A DNA stretch of 64,000 nucleotides, from contig NZ_CP165647.1 of the NCBI RefSeq assembly GCF_041199985.1, positions 1,426,001-1,490,000 of the forward strand. Reading direction: 5' to 3'. A program made the position numbers and the translations under genes. The stretch comes from Leptotrichia sp. HSP-536 (lineage in GTDB: Bacteria > Fusobacteriota > Fusobacteriia > Fusobacteriales > Leptotrichiaceae). The notes beneath the pieces are model-generated. The model was given only the letters and a program-made list of their open reading frames with translations, was not told where the DNA came from and searched no databases. Of this stretch, positions 43,069 through 52,077 are shown piece after piece (the first letter of the stretch is position 1; the number at the start of each line of letters is the position of its first letter).

Positions 43069-44496
43069 ATGAAAATTAAAATGACTAAAGTTGTTTGTAC
43101 CATCGGTCCAAAAACTGAAAGTATTGAAATGTTAACAAAATTAGTGGAAAGTGGAATGAACGTAATGAGATTAAACTTTTCACATGGTGATTTTGAAGAA
43201 CATGGAGCAAGAATTAAAAATATTAGAGAAGTAATGAAAAAAACAGGTAGAGAAGTAGGGATTTTATTAGATACAAAAGGACCTGAAATCAGAACTGGAA
43301 AATTAGAAGACGGGAAGGACGTATTATTAGAAACTGGTAAAAAAGTAACTATTACTACTGATTATACTTTCGTTGGAAATGCTGAAAAATTTGCAGTTTC
43401 TTATCCAGGAATTGTTGATGACTTATATGAAGGAACAACAGTTTTATTGGATGACGGTTTAGTTGGATTAAAAGTTGAAAGTGTTGATAAAGCATCTGGA
43501 GAAGTTCACTGTGTTGTTACAAATACTGGAGAATTAGGAGAAACTAAAGGTGTAAACTTGCCAGACGTTTCAGTTGGATTGCCGGCATTAGCTGAAAAAG
43601 ATATTGCTGACTTGAAATTTGGTTGTGAACAAGGTGTTGACTTTGTAGCGGCTTCGTTCATAAGAAAAGCATCTGACGTTGCTGAAGTAAGAAAAGTATT
43701 GGATGATAACGGTGGAAAAAATATCCAAATTATCTCAAAAATTGAAAGTCAAGAAGGTGTTGATAACTTTGATGAAATCTTGGAATTAAGTGACGCAATC
43801 ATGGTTGCCAGAGGAGATTTAGGAGTAGAAGTACCTGCTGAAGAAGTTCCGTTCATGCAAAAAATGATGATCAGAAAATGTAACAAAGCTGGAAAACCAG
43901 TAATTACAGCAACACAAATGTTAGATTCAATGATTAGAAACCCTCGTCCTACAAGAGCAGAAGCAGGAGATGTTGCTAATGCTATCTTAGATGGAACAGA
44001 TGCAGTTATGTTATCAGGAGAATCTGCAAAAGGTAAATATCCAGTAGAAGCTGTTAAAATGATGGCGACTATTTCAAAAAGAACAGATGAGTTTAAAAAA
44101 TTCAAAACAATCGAAACACCAAAAACAGAAGAACTTTCTGTTACAGAAGCAATTTCAAGCGGTGCAGTAAGTACTTCTCATGCATTGGATGCTAAATTAA
44201 TCGTATGTTGGACAAAAACTGGAAGATCGCCAAGAATGATTAGAAAATACGGACCAACTGTACCAATTATCGCTTTGACAGACAACGATCAAACTGCTAG
44301 ACAATTGGCATTAGTAAGAGGAGTTAGAGCTTACGTAGAAAAAGGATTGGATAAAACAGATGATTTCTTTGCAAAAGCAAGAGAAATTGCAGCTAACCAT
44401 GAAGAAGCTAACAAAGGTGATTTAGTAGTAATGGTAACTGGAATTTCTAAAGAAGGAACAACTAATACATTCAGAGTAGAAAGAGTTGGAGAATAA
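43069..44496 (+). CDS. pyk: Pyruvate kinase
   Basis: 475 residues from ATG 43069, which follows AGGAGG by five bases; a TTG 48 bases upstream only extends the frame. Domain A motifs: VCTIGPKTE, MNVMRLNFSHGDFEEH, DTKGPEIRTG, then domain B, KIESQEGVDNFDEIL with the catalytic Lys, MVARGDLGVEVPAEEVPF, ATQMLDSMIRNPRPTRAE. The C-terminal allosteric domain is present (TKTGRSPRMIRKYGP). It transfers phosphate from phosphoenolpyruvate to ADP. Co-location with pfkA is common in many bacteria. Confidence 0.95.
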   Translation: MKIKMTKVVCTIGPKTESIEMLTKLVESGMNVMRLNFSHGDFEEHGARIKNIREVMKKTGREVGILLDTKGPEIRTGKLEDGKDVLLETGKKVTITTDYTFVGNAEKFAVSYPGIVDDLYEGTTVLLDDGLVGLKVESVDKASGEVHCVVTNTGELGETKGVNLPDVSVGLPALAEKDIADLKFGCEQGVDFVAASFIRKASDVAEVRKVLDDNGGKNIQIISKIESQEGVDNFDEILELSDAIMVARGDLGVEVPAEEVPFMQKMMIRKCNKAGKPVITATQMLDSMIRNPRPTRAEAGDVANAILDGTDAVMLSGESAKGKYPVEAVKMMATISKRTDEFKKFKTIETPKTEELSVTEAISSGAVSTSHALDAKLIVCWTKTGRSPRMIRKYGPTVPIIALTDNDQTARQLALVRGVRAYVEKGLDKTDDFFAKAREIAANHEEANKGDLVVMVTGISKEGTTNTFRVERVGE

Positions 44497-44613
44497 TTAA
44501 AAAATTTGATTATTTAACTAACAATTAATTTAAATATTTTTGTGAGGGAAACGGTTTTATACCTTTTCCCTTTATTTATATACATAAGAAAAGAAAAAGA
44601 AAGGAATAAAAAA

Positions 44614-45210
44614 GTGAAAAAACTTGATAATTTGATAGATGTTTTTGCAAAATTACCGGGAATTGGGAGAAAAAGTGCGGCAAGAATTGCGTTTGATGTA
44701 CTTGAAAAAAGTGAAGCTGATATTGATAGAATGCTTGAAATAATAAAAGATTCACATACTAATATTAAACATTGTGAAATTTGTGGAAATTTATCGGAAA
44801 ATGATATTTGTGAAATTTGTGCCAATGAGAAAAGAGACAAGGAAGTAATCTGTGTTGTTGAAGGAGTGCGAGATGTAATTGCATTTGAAAAGTCTGAAAC
44901 TTATAATGGACTTTATCACGTGCTTGGCGGAAAAATTGATCCATTAAATGGAGTTACTATTGAAGATTTAAACTTGATGAAATTAATGAGAAGACTGGAT
45001 GGAAATGTGAAAGAAATTATATTGGCTTTAAATCCTGATTTGGAAGGGGAAACTACAAGTCTCTATTTGACAAAATTTTTAAAAGATAAAAATATAAAAA
45101 TTTCAAAAATTGCCAGCGGGATTCCAATGGGCGGAAATATTGAATATACGGATATGGCGACGCTGGGGAGATCGCTGGAAGGTAGAGTTAATGTGGATGA
45201 TGTAGATTAA
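44614..45210 (+). CDS. recR: Recombination mediator protein RecR
   Basis: 198 residues, the normal length, from a GTG at 44614 (VKKLDNLIDVFAKLPGIG) with AAAGGAA upstream; a longer frame from 44542 adds a non-homologous start. HhH motif KLPGIGRKSAARIAF, four-Cys zinc finger CEICGNLSENDICEIC, then a Toprim domain (VCVVEGVRDVIAFEK, YHVLGGKIDPLNGV) and the C-terminal GGNIEYTDMATLGRSLEGR. It loads RecA at gaps together with RecO and RecF, none of which is nearby. Confidence 0.95.
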   Translation: MKKLDNLIDVFAKLPGIGRKSAARIAFDVLEKSEADIDRMLEIIKDSHTNIKHCEICGNLSENDICEICANEKRDKEVICVVEGVRDVIAFEKSETYNGLYHVLGGKIDPLNGVTIEDLNLMKLMRRLDGNVKEIILALNPDLEGETTSLYLTKFLKDKNIKISKIASGIPMGGNIEYTDMATLGRSLEGRVNVDDVD

Positions 45211-45274
45211 ATATAGAAAAAAATCAAAATAAACAGCCATTTTCAGTTCAGTAACCTAAGCTTTCTTATTTGTA

Positions 45275-45293
45275 CAAGGGGTCAGACCCCTTG
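45275..45293. repeat. Isolated core palindrome of the MITE-like repeat
   Basis: CAAGGGGTCAGACCCCTTG, close to the cores of copies A and C, without their flanks. It lies after recR and could also act as a hairpin for the transcript. Confidence 0.5.
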
Positions 45294-45436
45294 TTTCAGA
45301 ATATTTATTTTATAAAATTATAAGTATAATCGGCCCCATTTAAAATCGAACTATTAAAAATCATATAAATTCAGGGTTTGAGTCAAATAGTTATAGCTTT
45401 TGAGTTCAGCTTTAAAGTAGTTTTACTATACATATA

Positions 45437-45452
45437 GTTATTGAACAGGTCT
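45437..45452. repeat. Solitary IS5-like terminal repeat
   Basis: AGTTATTGAACAGGTC, two changes from the end of the element at 16713. It sits 7 bases past the stop of a minus-strand gene, as at 23891. Confidence 0.55.
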
Positions 45453-45458
45453 AATTAT

Positions 45459-46574
45459 CTATAACTTCTGATGTCGTGGACAATCAATCAAAAAACAATC
45501 ATACAAAAATTTAGGATAAATTTTTACTTCTGGTTTATAATCTGTTTTCAATATTTTTTCATACTCTGCTTTCAAATGTTTTATTTGTCGTTTTATTTCT
45601 CTAATTTCTTCTCGTTTCTCATATTTTGTCCATTCTCTTTTAAATTCACTATTTTTTACATCTTCTATTTCTTCACTTTTAATTTCTAATATTTCTTCAA
45701 ATTCTCTTTGTAATTTCTCTTTTTGATTCAATTGCTTTATTGAATAAAAATAAGGTGCAATCCACCAAGTTGCAACTTCATAATTGCTATTTTTCACTTT
45801 TGCATAAGTCTCTTCGCTTTTCTCATATTTTCCAGCCAAATAGTACAATTCTGCAAAAATGTAATCCCAAAAATCTTCATTTCCAACATTTTCCAACATT
45901 AATTCATCAATTTTCACTTTAATATTTTCAAATTCTCTCAAGTAAATCTTATTCACAATATAACTATACTTTATTTTAGCCAAATCTTCCTTACAAAAAT
46001 CAAAATTTCCTTTCAACAATTTTTCCAAAATAATTTTTGCTTTTTCATATTTTTTATTAACTATCAACAAATTCGCATACTCAAACTTATAAATTGGATT
46101 ATCCTTCAATTCACAAGCTCTTTTATACATTTCTTCTGACTTATCATATTTCCCAGCCCCATAATAATCCGCCCCAAGTCCATAATAAGCCTTAGAATTA
46201 TTTGGATTAAACGCCACAGCCTTTCTCAAAGTTCTAATTGCTCTCTTACTGCCATCTCTCTGATCATCATAATAATACCCTAAATTAGTATAAATCCGTG
46301 ATTTTTCCTCATCAGTCAATTCATTTTCATATTTTTTAATAAATTCATTCAATAATTTATAAATATCCTCCCATTGATAGGTTAATTCATTGTAAACTGC
46401 CGCTAATTGACAAACAACTTCCACATTTTTGGGATTTTCTTTCAATTCATTTTCCAAAAATGTTTTATACTCTTCATAAACAGAATCGTAATCACTATTA
46501 TTTCTAATTTTTTCTTGAATATATTTTATCCATTCTTTTATCGTTTTTCTTTCTAAATTTTTTTGTTTTTCCAA
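45459..46574 (-). CDS. TPR protein, tandem paralogue 3
   Basis: 371 residues from a TTG at 46574 preceded by AGGAGG; the longer ATG frame to 46625 only re-reads the end of the upstream gene. TPR helices are evident (YTNLGYYYDDQRDGSKRAI, AVAFNPNNSKAYYGLGADYY, YDKSEEMYKRACEL). The end DYKPEVKIYPKFLYDCFLID then CPRHQK is conserved in all three paralogues. No signal peptide, so probably cytosolic and a protein-interaction scaffold. Function unknown. Confidence 0.75.
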   Translation of the reverse strand: MEKQKNLERKTIKEWIKYIQEKIRNNSDYDSVYEEYKTFLENELKENPKNVEVVCQLAAVYNELTYQWEDIYKLLNEFIKKYENELTDEEKSRIYTNLGYYYDDQRDGSKRAIRTLRKAVAFNPNNSKAYYGLGADYYGAGKYDKSEEMYKRACELKDNPIYKFEYANLLIVNKKYEKAKIILEKLLKGNFDFCKEDLAKIKYSYIVNKIYLREFENIKVKIDELMLENVGNEDFWDYIFAELYYLAGKYEKSEETYAKVKNSNYEVATWWIAPYFYSIKQLNQKEKLQREFEEILEIKSEEIEDVKNSEFKREWTKYEKREEIREIKRQIKHLKAEYEKILKTDYKPEVKIYPKFLYDCFLIDCPRHQKL

Positions 46575-46582
46575 TTTTCCTC

Positions 46583-47719
46583 CTAATCTAATTTTTGATG
46601 TATCGGACAATCCACCAAATAGCAATTTTTATACATTTTTTCTAAATTTATTTTTTTATTCTGTGGCTTATAATCACTATTCATTATCTTTTTATATGTT
46701 CCTAAAATCTTTTTTATTTCTGATTTTTCTTCTTCAATAAATTCATTAATTTCTTTTTCACTCCAAATATCCTTACTATAAATTTTTCCTGACTCTATAT
46801 CTTCAATATACTTACTATGTTTTTGCAACAATTCTGAAAATTTATTTTGAGTTTCTTCTAAGTTTCCTAATTGTTTTAAACTATAAAAATAAAATGGAAA
46901 ACGCATATTGTAATAAAATTTTTCTTCCCAGTCAAGTTTATCTATTTCTCTCTCAAAAACTAATGCACACTTATCGTATTTCTCATACAAATAATACAAA
47001 TCTAAAAGTTCTTCAAATAAAATTTGCTCGTCATAATAATATTTCTCTAACGACACTTTCTCTAACAATTTATCCAAAATTGGTTCAGCCAACTGTTTAT
47101 CATTGGTATAATATAAACATAGTGCCAATGCATACAAAATTCCAGCACTTTCAGGCTCTTTTTCATAACATCGCAGTAACATTTCTTTTGATTTTTTAAA
47201 ACAACTACAATAAAACAAAGTTATTCCATAATTATAGTCATCTTCTATTTCCCTCTCGCTCGAAAACTTTTCCATTTCCTGAAAACATTTAAGTGCCTTT
47301 TTATATTTTTTTCTTTTTAAATAATATTCTCCCAATACTTCCCATACAACCGCTGATTGTTTCCCCATTTCAATTAATTTTGTCAAGTAATACTTACACT
47401 TTTTATCATCATAAGCATCTTTTTCATGCAAATCAGCCAAATCCTGATAAATAATAGCTTTTTCATCATCGTTTAAAGCTTCTGAATATTTTTTCAAAAA
47501 CTCCTCTAATACATTCACACTCTTTTTTCCATCTTGGTATACTGTAAAATAAGTTATTGCCAGCTGACAAACCTTTTCTACATCTCGTGGATTTTCCAAA
47601 AGACATTTCTCCAAATAATCCTTATATTCAACAAATACATGCTTATAATTATCGTAATTATTATTTTTTTTGATTTCATCCTGAATATATCTTGCCCATT
47701 CTTTTTGTGTTTGTTTCAT
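46583..47719 (-). CDS. TPR protein, tandem paralogue 2
   Basis: 378 residues from ATG 47719 with GAAAGGA upstream; an in-frame TTG at 47746 overlaps the previous gene. It begins MKQTQKEWARYIQDEIKKNN, like paralogue 3 (TIKEWIKYIQEKIRNN). TPR-like repeats fill residues 60-250 (ALKCFQEMEKFSSEREIEDD, ESAGILYALALCLYYTND). The end is CYLVDCPIHQKLD. The stop overlaps the AGGAGG of the next gene, implying coupled translation. Confidence 0.75.
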   Translation of the reverse strand: MKQTQKEWARYIQDEIKKNNNYDNYKHVFVEYKDYLEKCLLENPRDVEKVCQLAITYFTVYQDGKKSVNVLEEFLKKYSEALNDDEKAIIYQDLADLHEKDAYDDKKCKYYLTKLIEMGKQSAVVWEVLGEYYLKRKKYKKALKCFQEMEKFSSEREIEDDYNYGITLFYCSCFKKSKEMLLRCYEKEPESAGILYALALCLYYTNDKQLAEPILDKLLEKVSLEKYYYDEQILFEELLDLYYLYEKYDKCALVFEREIDKLDWEEKFYYNMRFPFYFYSLKQLGNLEETQNKFSELLQKHSKYIEDIESGKIYSKDIWSEKEINEFIEEEKSEIKKILGTYKKIMNSDYKPQNKKINLEKMYKNCYLVDCPIHQKLD

Positions 47720-47742
47720 AATTTTATTCCTTTCGTGTTTCT

Positions 47743-48903
47743 TCAATTCTCATCAATTATCAGATGCTGTGGACAATCCAGTAACCAACATTCATATTCT
47801 AAATACATAAATATTTCCATCTTAGGCTTAAAATCTGTATTCAATATTTTTTCCAGCATTAAATTAATGTTTTTCAATTTCTGTTTTTCATCTTCTATCA
47901 TTTCCAAAAGCTCTTCTTCCGTTGTATCTTTCTGATATTCTTCGTCAGTCTTCATTTCTTCAATATTTTGAAAAATCTCTTTTTCAGCCTCTTTCAATAT
48001 TTTATCTATTTTCTCAAATTTATCCAATTGTTTCAAAGAATAAAGATACGGTGCCATATAATTTGCTTCTAAATTAAAATTAACATTCTCTGCATATTTA
48101 CAATATTTTTCATAATTATTACATAAATAATATAAATCTTTTATTACATCTTCATCAAACGTGTAAAAACCTTCATACGTCAACCAATTCAAATATTTTT
48201 CATAATCCATTTTCTCCAGCATTTCAAACTCTTTTATTTTTTCCAAAAGTTTTTCTATATTTTCAGTATCTTTATTTCCTAAATAAATTTCACAAAGAAC
48301 TCTGTAAAAATGATATTTAATGTTATCTGAATCCTCCATTAACAAATCATCTAAAATTTTTTCAGCTTTTTTATATTCTTTATTTTGAATCAAAATCAGT
48401 GCATATCCATAACTATATTTCGTTTCATTACTCATTTTGCAGGCAATTTTTATATTTTCAAGAGATTTTTGATACATTTTAGCATGAAAACAAATAGCTG
48501 CAAGTCTGTAATAAATGTCTGCATTATTTGGATTAATTTTTATTGCTTTCTCAAGATAGTCAATTGCCTTTTCTTCCATACATCCCATATCTTCACACAA
48601 ATAAGCCAAATCAGCATATATTCTAAACTTTTCATCTTCTGTCAAAATATCAAAATTCCTTTTCAAAAATGTTTCTAAAATTTCTATACTGTCGCATTTT
48701 TTACTCAAATAGCAAACTCCCGCCAACTGACAAATAACTGAAACATCTTCAGGATTTTTTGTAGTTTCCTTTAACAAGTATTTCCTATAATTTTCAAGTG
48801 CAACATCATATTCTGTTCTGTCCTCATTTTCTAATTTTTCCCAAATTTCATAAATATATTTTTTCATTTCATCATTCAGTTTAACTTCAATATCCAACTT
48901 CAT
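47743..48903 (-). CDS. TPR protein, tandem paralogue 1
   Basis: 386 residues and first in the row. Starts MKLDIEVKLNDEMKKYIYEI. Canonical TPR unit in AIDYLEKAIKINPNNADIYYRL. Further repeats KMYQKSLENIKIACKMSNE and KEYKKAEKILDDLLMEDSD. C-terminal CWLLDCPQHLIIDEN is the family signature. The three genes show clear but moderate similarity over their whole length, so the duplication is not recent. No catalytic motif seen. Confidence 0.75.
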   Translation of the reverse strand: MKLDIEVKLNDEMKKYIYEIWEKLENEDRTEYDVALENYRKYLLKETTKNPEDVSVICQLAGVCYLSKKCDSIEILETFLKRNFDILTEDEKFRIYADLAYLCEDMGCMEEKAIDYLEKAIKINPNNADIYYRLAAICFHAKMYQKSLENIKIACKMSNETKYSYGYALILIQNKEYKKAEKILDDLLMEDSDNIKYHFYRVLCEIYLGNKDTENIEKLLEKIKEFEMLEKMDYEKYLNWLTYEGFYTFDEDVIKDLYYLCNNYEKYCKYAENVNFNLEANYMAPYLYSLKQLDKFEKIDKILKEAEKEIFQNIEEMKTDEEYQKDTTEEELLEMIEDEKQKLKNINLMLEKILNTDFKPKMEIFMYLEYECWLLDCPQHLIIDEN

Positions 48904-48948
48904 CTCCCGATTTTTATTTTACACTTATTATAACATCTTTTGCTAAAA

Positions 48949-48978
48949 CAAAAAAGGCTACAATTTTACTTGTAACCT
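48949..48978 (-). terminator. Intrinsic terminator of the yefM-yoeB operon
   Basis: On the minus strand AGGTTACAA and TTGTAGCCT pair around GTAAAA, followed by a run of T; about 30 bases beyond the yoeB stop. Confidence 0.7.
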
Positions 48979-49008
48979 GTCTTCTTTCACAATTTATTTA
49001 TTCTGCTT

Positions 49009-49284
49009 TTAAATTTCATAATGTGTCCACATACTAATGATATTTATTCTTTTCTCTTCTTCTATAACTTCATACACTAGCCTGTGCTGTTTATTAATTC
49101 TTCTTGAATAATAACCTTTCAAATCTTTAGTTAAAATCTCATAGGACGGTGGTGTTTGAAAAGGATTTTTCTTTATAAGACTTATTAATTTTTCCACATT
49201 ATTTTTTAATGCTGGAAATTGCTTTATTTTCTCTTTATCCTTATTAGCTTTTTTCAAAATATAAATTTTGTACTCTTCTACCAT
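49009..49284 (-). CDS. yoeB: YoeB/Txe-family toxin, ribosome-dependent mRNA endonuclease
   Basis: 91 residues, usual length about 85. Family landmarks: PFQTPPSYEILTKDLKGYYS, RRINKQHRLVYEV with catalytic Glu/Arg/His-region residues, and the terminal IISMWTHYEI whose His-Tyr pair is catalytic. YoeB cuts mRNA in the ribosomal A site and is held inactive by YefM. Its start overlaps the antitoxin stop by 7 bases, ensuring coupled synthesis. It appears intact. Confidence 0.9.
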   Translation of the reverse strand: MVEEYKIYILKKANKDKEKIKQFPALKNNVEKLISLIKKNPFQTPPSYEILTKDLKGYYSRRINKQHRLVYEVIEEEKRINIISMWTHYEI

Positions 49285-49517
49285 TCAAAAACCTCGTAAT
49301 CTTCATCGGAAGCCTTTTTTGCCACTTCAATTTTTTCTTTCATTGTTGGATCTGATAATAGGTATAGAGTTTCTAATAAACCATTATATTCAGCTTCGCT
49401 AATGATAATAGCATTTCCTTTTTTAGTGTTCACATTGATAACATCATTATAGTCAATTGCCGACTCTAAATAAGAAAATAAATTTTTTCTCAAATTAGTT
49501 GCATTTGTATTTGTCAT
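49278..49517 (-). CDS. yefM: YefM-type antitoxin (Phd/YefM family)
   Basis: 79 residues from ATG 49517, which has AGGAG 6 bases upstream; an in-frame ATG at 49535 lies too close to the promoter. TNTNATNLRKNLFSYLESAI, NVNTKKGNAIIISEAEYNGL and ETLYLLSDP fit the N-terminal dimerisation/DNA-binding domain. An acidic C-terminal toxin-binding tail follows (KASDEDYEVFEW). It neutralises YoeB and represses its own promoter. Confidence 0.9.
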   Translation of the reverse strand: MTNTNATNLRKNLFSYLESAIDYNDVINVNTKKGNAIIISEAEYNGLLETLYLLSDPTMKEKIEVAKKASDEDYEVFEW

Positions 49518-49536
49518 AAAAATCACTCCTTCCATC

Positions 49537-49572
49537 TATGTACATAATACAGTACATCATCATAAAAGTCAA
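49537..49572 (-). promoter_or_regulatory. Promoter and probable YefM operator
   Basis: On the minus strand TTGACT (49567-49572) and TATTAT (49544-49549) with a 17-base spacer. Across the -10 box lies TGTACTGTATTATGTACA, an inverted repeat holding a TGTACA hexamer, the core known from E. coli YefM operators. Confidence 0.7.
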
Positions 49573-49589
49573 GCAACTTTTTATAATTT

Positions 49590-50765
49590 CTATTTTTTTC
49601 TGCTATTTATAATCTTATCCACATTATTAATAACTTCATAGTCATCTTCTCCTAATTCCACATTTTTTCCAATTGGAATATACCACAGGAATTTTGAGAA
49701 ATAATCTTTTAATTTTTTATCAGAAAAATCATATCCTGCTACTGCATAAGGATAATTTCTCATTATTTTCAAATCTTCATTAGTAAGTTCTTTTAATTCA
49801 TCTGCTGTTAAATATCCCGCACTGTAAGCGGCTTTTGTTAGATCATCTCTGTATTTATAGCCTTTTTCCGTTTTTTCAGAGAAATAGTAATTACCATTTA
49901 GATATGCTATTTCTGATAGGCTAAATTCATCTTCAGGGCTAAAATTCTTTGTTTTAAAATGTAAATATCCTTTTTTCAATTTTGCATAAAGAACTTTATA
50001 TTGTCCGTCTCTATCGTAATAATTTCTGTATCCGTAATCAATATTCCCTTCTCCAACTAATTTCCAGTCTATATATTTTCCATTCTTCATCTTTATTTCA
50101 GGTATTGCAATCAAAGCGCTTCCAGGCTCAACAATTACTTCAAAGTCATCCACTTTTTGATTTTTCCATTTTGAAATAGTAGACCAGACATAATTAAAGT
50201 CGTTATATCCGACACCGCCACTTCCATCGTAACGATAGCTATGCTCAATTACATTTTCTCCCTTTTTAAAGTTTGCTTTAAAATAATAAACATAGCTTCT
50301 TTTATAATAGTCGGCTTCCTCTTTTGCCTTTTCTTCGTCATATTCCTTAAAATATTTTTTCACTTCTTCAAGTTTCTTTACGTCCTTTGGAACAAAATCA
50401 GTTAGTCTGTAAGAAACTGTATTTACACTTTTCCCATTTACAACAGTTCTAAAATTTTTAAAATGATTAACTTCATCCCATTCCTCATTTCCACCTTCAG
50501 GCGTAATAAACCCAATGTACTTCTCTCCAGCCGCAGGACTGTCAAACACAAATCTTACAGTCACTGCCATTTCATTTACTGTCCCATATTCGCCCTTCAC
50601 TTTTTCCAGCTTAAAATGCAGCTTCTCACTTTTTATTGCAATATCAGACATGTTCATCGGAACTATATGCCCTCCTTCCGAACCAAATTCCCAGTCATTT
50701 GCCAATAAATTCAATCCAATAAGAAACATTAAGCAAAATAGTAAAAATCCTTTAAGTTCTTTCAT
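49590..50765 (-). CDS. Secreted DUF4424/YARHG-like protein, paralogue 4
   Basis: 391 residues from ATG 50765, with GGAG 9 bases upstream; the ATG 9 bases before it touches that site. Signal peptide MKELKGFLLFCLMFLIGLNL, cleaved near LLAND. The N-terminal domain GGHIVPMNMSDIAIKSEKLH and AVTVRFVFDSPAAGEKYIGF resembles DUF4424. The C-terminal LKIMRNYPYAVAGYDF followed by KDYFSKFLWYIPIGKN follows the YARHG pattern (RNxxYARHGYxFxxxxLxxYFxxxxWY). Probably periplasmic or surface. Very close to paralogue 1 at 53310. Confidence 0.65.
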   Translation of the reverse strand: MKELKGFLLFCLMFLIGLNLLANDWEFGSEGGHIVPMNMSDIAIKSEKLHFKLEKVKGEYGTVNEMAVTVRFVFDSPAAGEKYIGFITPEGGNEEWDEVNHFKNFRTVVNGKSVNTVSYRLTDFVPKDVKKLEEVKKYFKEYDEEKAKEEADYYKRSYVYYFKANFKKGENVIEHSYRYDGSGGVGYNDFNYVWSTISKWKNQKVDDFEVIVEPGSALIAIPEIKMKNGKYIDWKLVGEGNIDYGYRNYYDRDGQYKVLYAKLKKGYLHFKTKNFSPEDEFSLSEIAYLNGNYYFSEKTEKGYKYRDDLTKAAYSAGYLTADELKELTNEDLKIMRNYPYAVAGYDFSDKKLKDYFSKFLWYIPIGKNVELGEDDYEVINNVDKIINSRKK

Positions 50766-50810
50766 GGCTGCCATCTCCTTTTCATAATTCTAAACAAATA
50801 ATTGATATAC

Positions 50811-52022
50811 TTATTTTTTCCTGCTCTTTATAATCTTCTCCACATCTTTAATAACGTCATAATCACGTTCATCTAATTCCATATTTTTTCCAATTGGAAC
50901 ATACCATAAAAATTTTGAGAAATAATTTTTCAGTTTTTTATCGGAAAAATCATAACCTTTCAATGCATAAGGATAATTTTTCATTATGTTCAAATCATCA
51001 TCAGAAAGTTTCTTTAATTCATCTTCTTTTAAAAATTCAGCACCGTAGGCTGCTCCAAGCAGATTATCTTCATATTTAAAGCCTTTTTCAGTTTTGTCAG
51101 GAAAATAATTTATAACGTTCAGTTCAAATATTTCTATTAAGTTAAATTCATCTTTAGGACTAAAATCCTTTGTCTTAAAACGTAAATATCCATTTTTTAA
51201 TTTTGCATAAAGATTTCTCTCTTTTACATTTTCATTATCAACATCATCTTTTCTATATCCGTAATCAATATTCCCTTCCCCAATTAATTCCCACTCTACT
51301 TTTTTTCCATTCTTCATCTTTATCTCAGGAATTTCAATAAAGGCATTTCCTGGCTCAACAATCACTTCAAAATCATCCACCTTCTGATTTTTCCATTTTG
51401 AAATAGTTGTCCATACATAGTTAAAGTAATTAGAGACGGATCCACCGTTTCCACCATAATGATAGCTATGTTCAACTACATTTTCACCTTTCTTGAAATT
51501 TGCCTTGAAAAAATAAACATAGCTCTTTCTATAATACTCAGCATCCGCTTTTGCTTTTTCCCTATCATATTCCTTAAAATATTTTTTTATTTCTTTAAGC
51601 TGTTTTATATCTTTCGGAAGAAAATCTGTCAATTTATACGTTTTCATACTTACATTTTTCCCATTTACAGAAGTTATAAAATTTCTGAAATTATAATCCT
51701 CATTCCGTTTTTCTTTATTCTCCGGATCACTAAGCCATTCCACTCTTCCACTTTCAGGTGTAATAAATCCTATGTATCTTTCTCCTGCCTTGGGACTGTC
51801 AAATACAAATTTCACAGTTACTGTCATTCCATCCATCATTCCATTTTCTGTTTTAATACTTTCCATTTTAAAATGAATCTTTTCACTCTTTATGGCTATA
51901 TCGGATAAATTCATCGGAACAATATGACCACCTTGTGAGTTAAATTCAGAATCATTTGCCAGTAGATTTATTCCAAATACAAATATTATACAACATAACA
52001 AAAATATTTTAATTTTTTTCAT
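50811..52022 (-). CDS. Secreted DUF4424/YARHG-like protein, paralogue 3
   Basis: 403 residues, the most diverged of the four. Signal peptide MKKIKIFLLCCIIFVFGINL. It shares GGHIVPMNLSDIAIKSEKIH, FVFDSPKAGERYIGFITPES and the end MKNYPYALKGYDF, YFSKFLWYVPIGKN. It has an extra loop after the first domain (SDPENKEKRNEDYNF). The gap of 45 bases to the next gene carries only a ribosome site, so the four genes are likely one transcript. Confidence 0.65.
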   Translation of the reverse strand: MKKIKIFLLCCIIFVFGINLLANDSEFNSQGGHIVPMNLSDIAIKSEKIHFKMESIKTENGMMDGMTVTVKFVFDSPKAGERYIGFITPESGRVEWLSDPENKEKRNEDYNFRNFITSVNGKNVSMKTYKLTDFLPKDIKQLKEIKKYFKEYDREKAKADAEYYRKSYVYFFKANFKKGENVVEHSYHYGGNGGSVSNYFNYVWTTISKWKNQKVDDFEVIVEPGNAFIEIPEIKMKNGKKVEWELIGEGNIDYGYRKDDVDNENVKERNLYAKLKNGYLRFKTKDFSPKDEFNLIEIFELNVINYFPDKTEKGFKYEDNLLGAAYGAEFLKEDELKKLSDDDLNIMKNYPYALKGYDFSDKKLKNYFSKFLWYVPIGKNMELDERDYDVIKDVEKIIKSRKK

Positions 52023-52077
52023 GGTTATTACCTACTTTCTTAAGAGATTTTAATAATTTCCTACAAATTTACTGTAT

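Noticed and set aside
46575..46625. ATG start of the third TPR protein
   Set aside because: The extension is an out-of-frame reading of the preceding gene's end; TTG 46574 follows AGGAGG.
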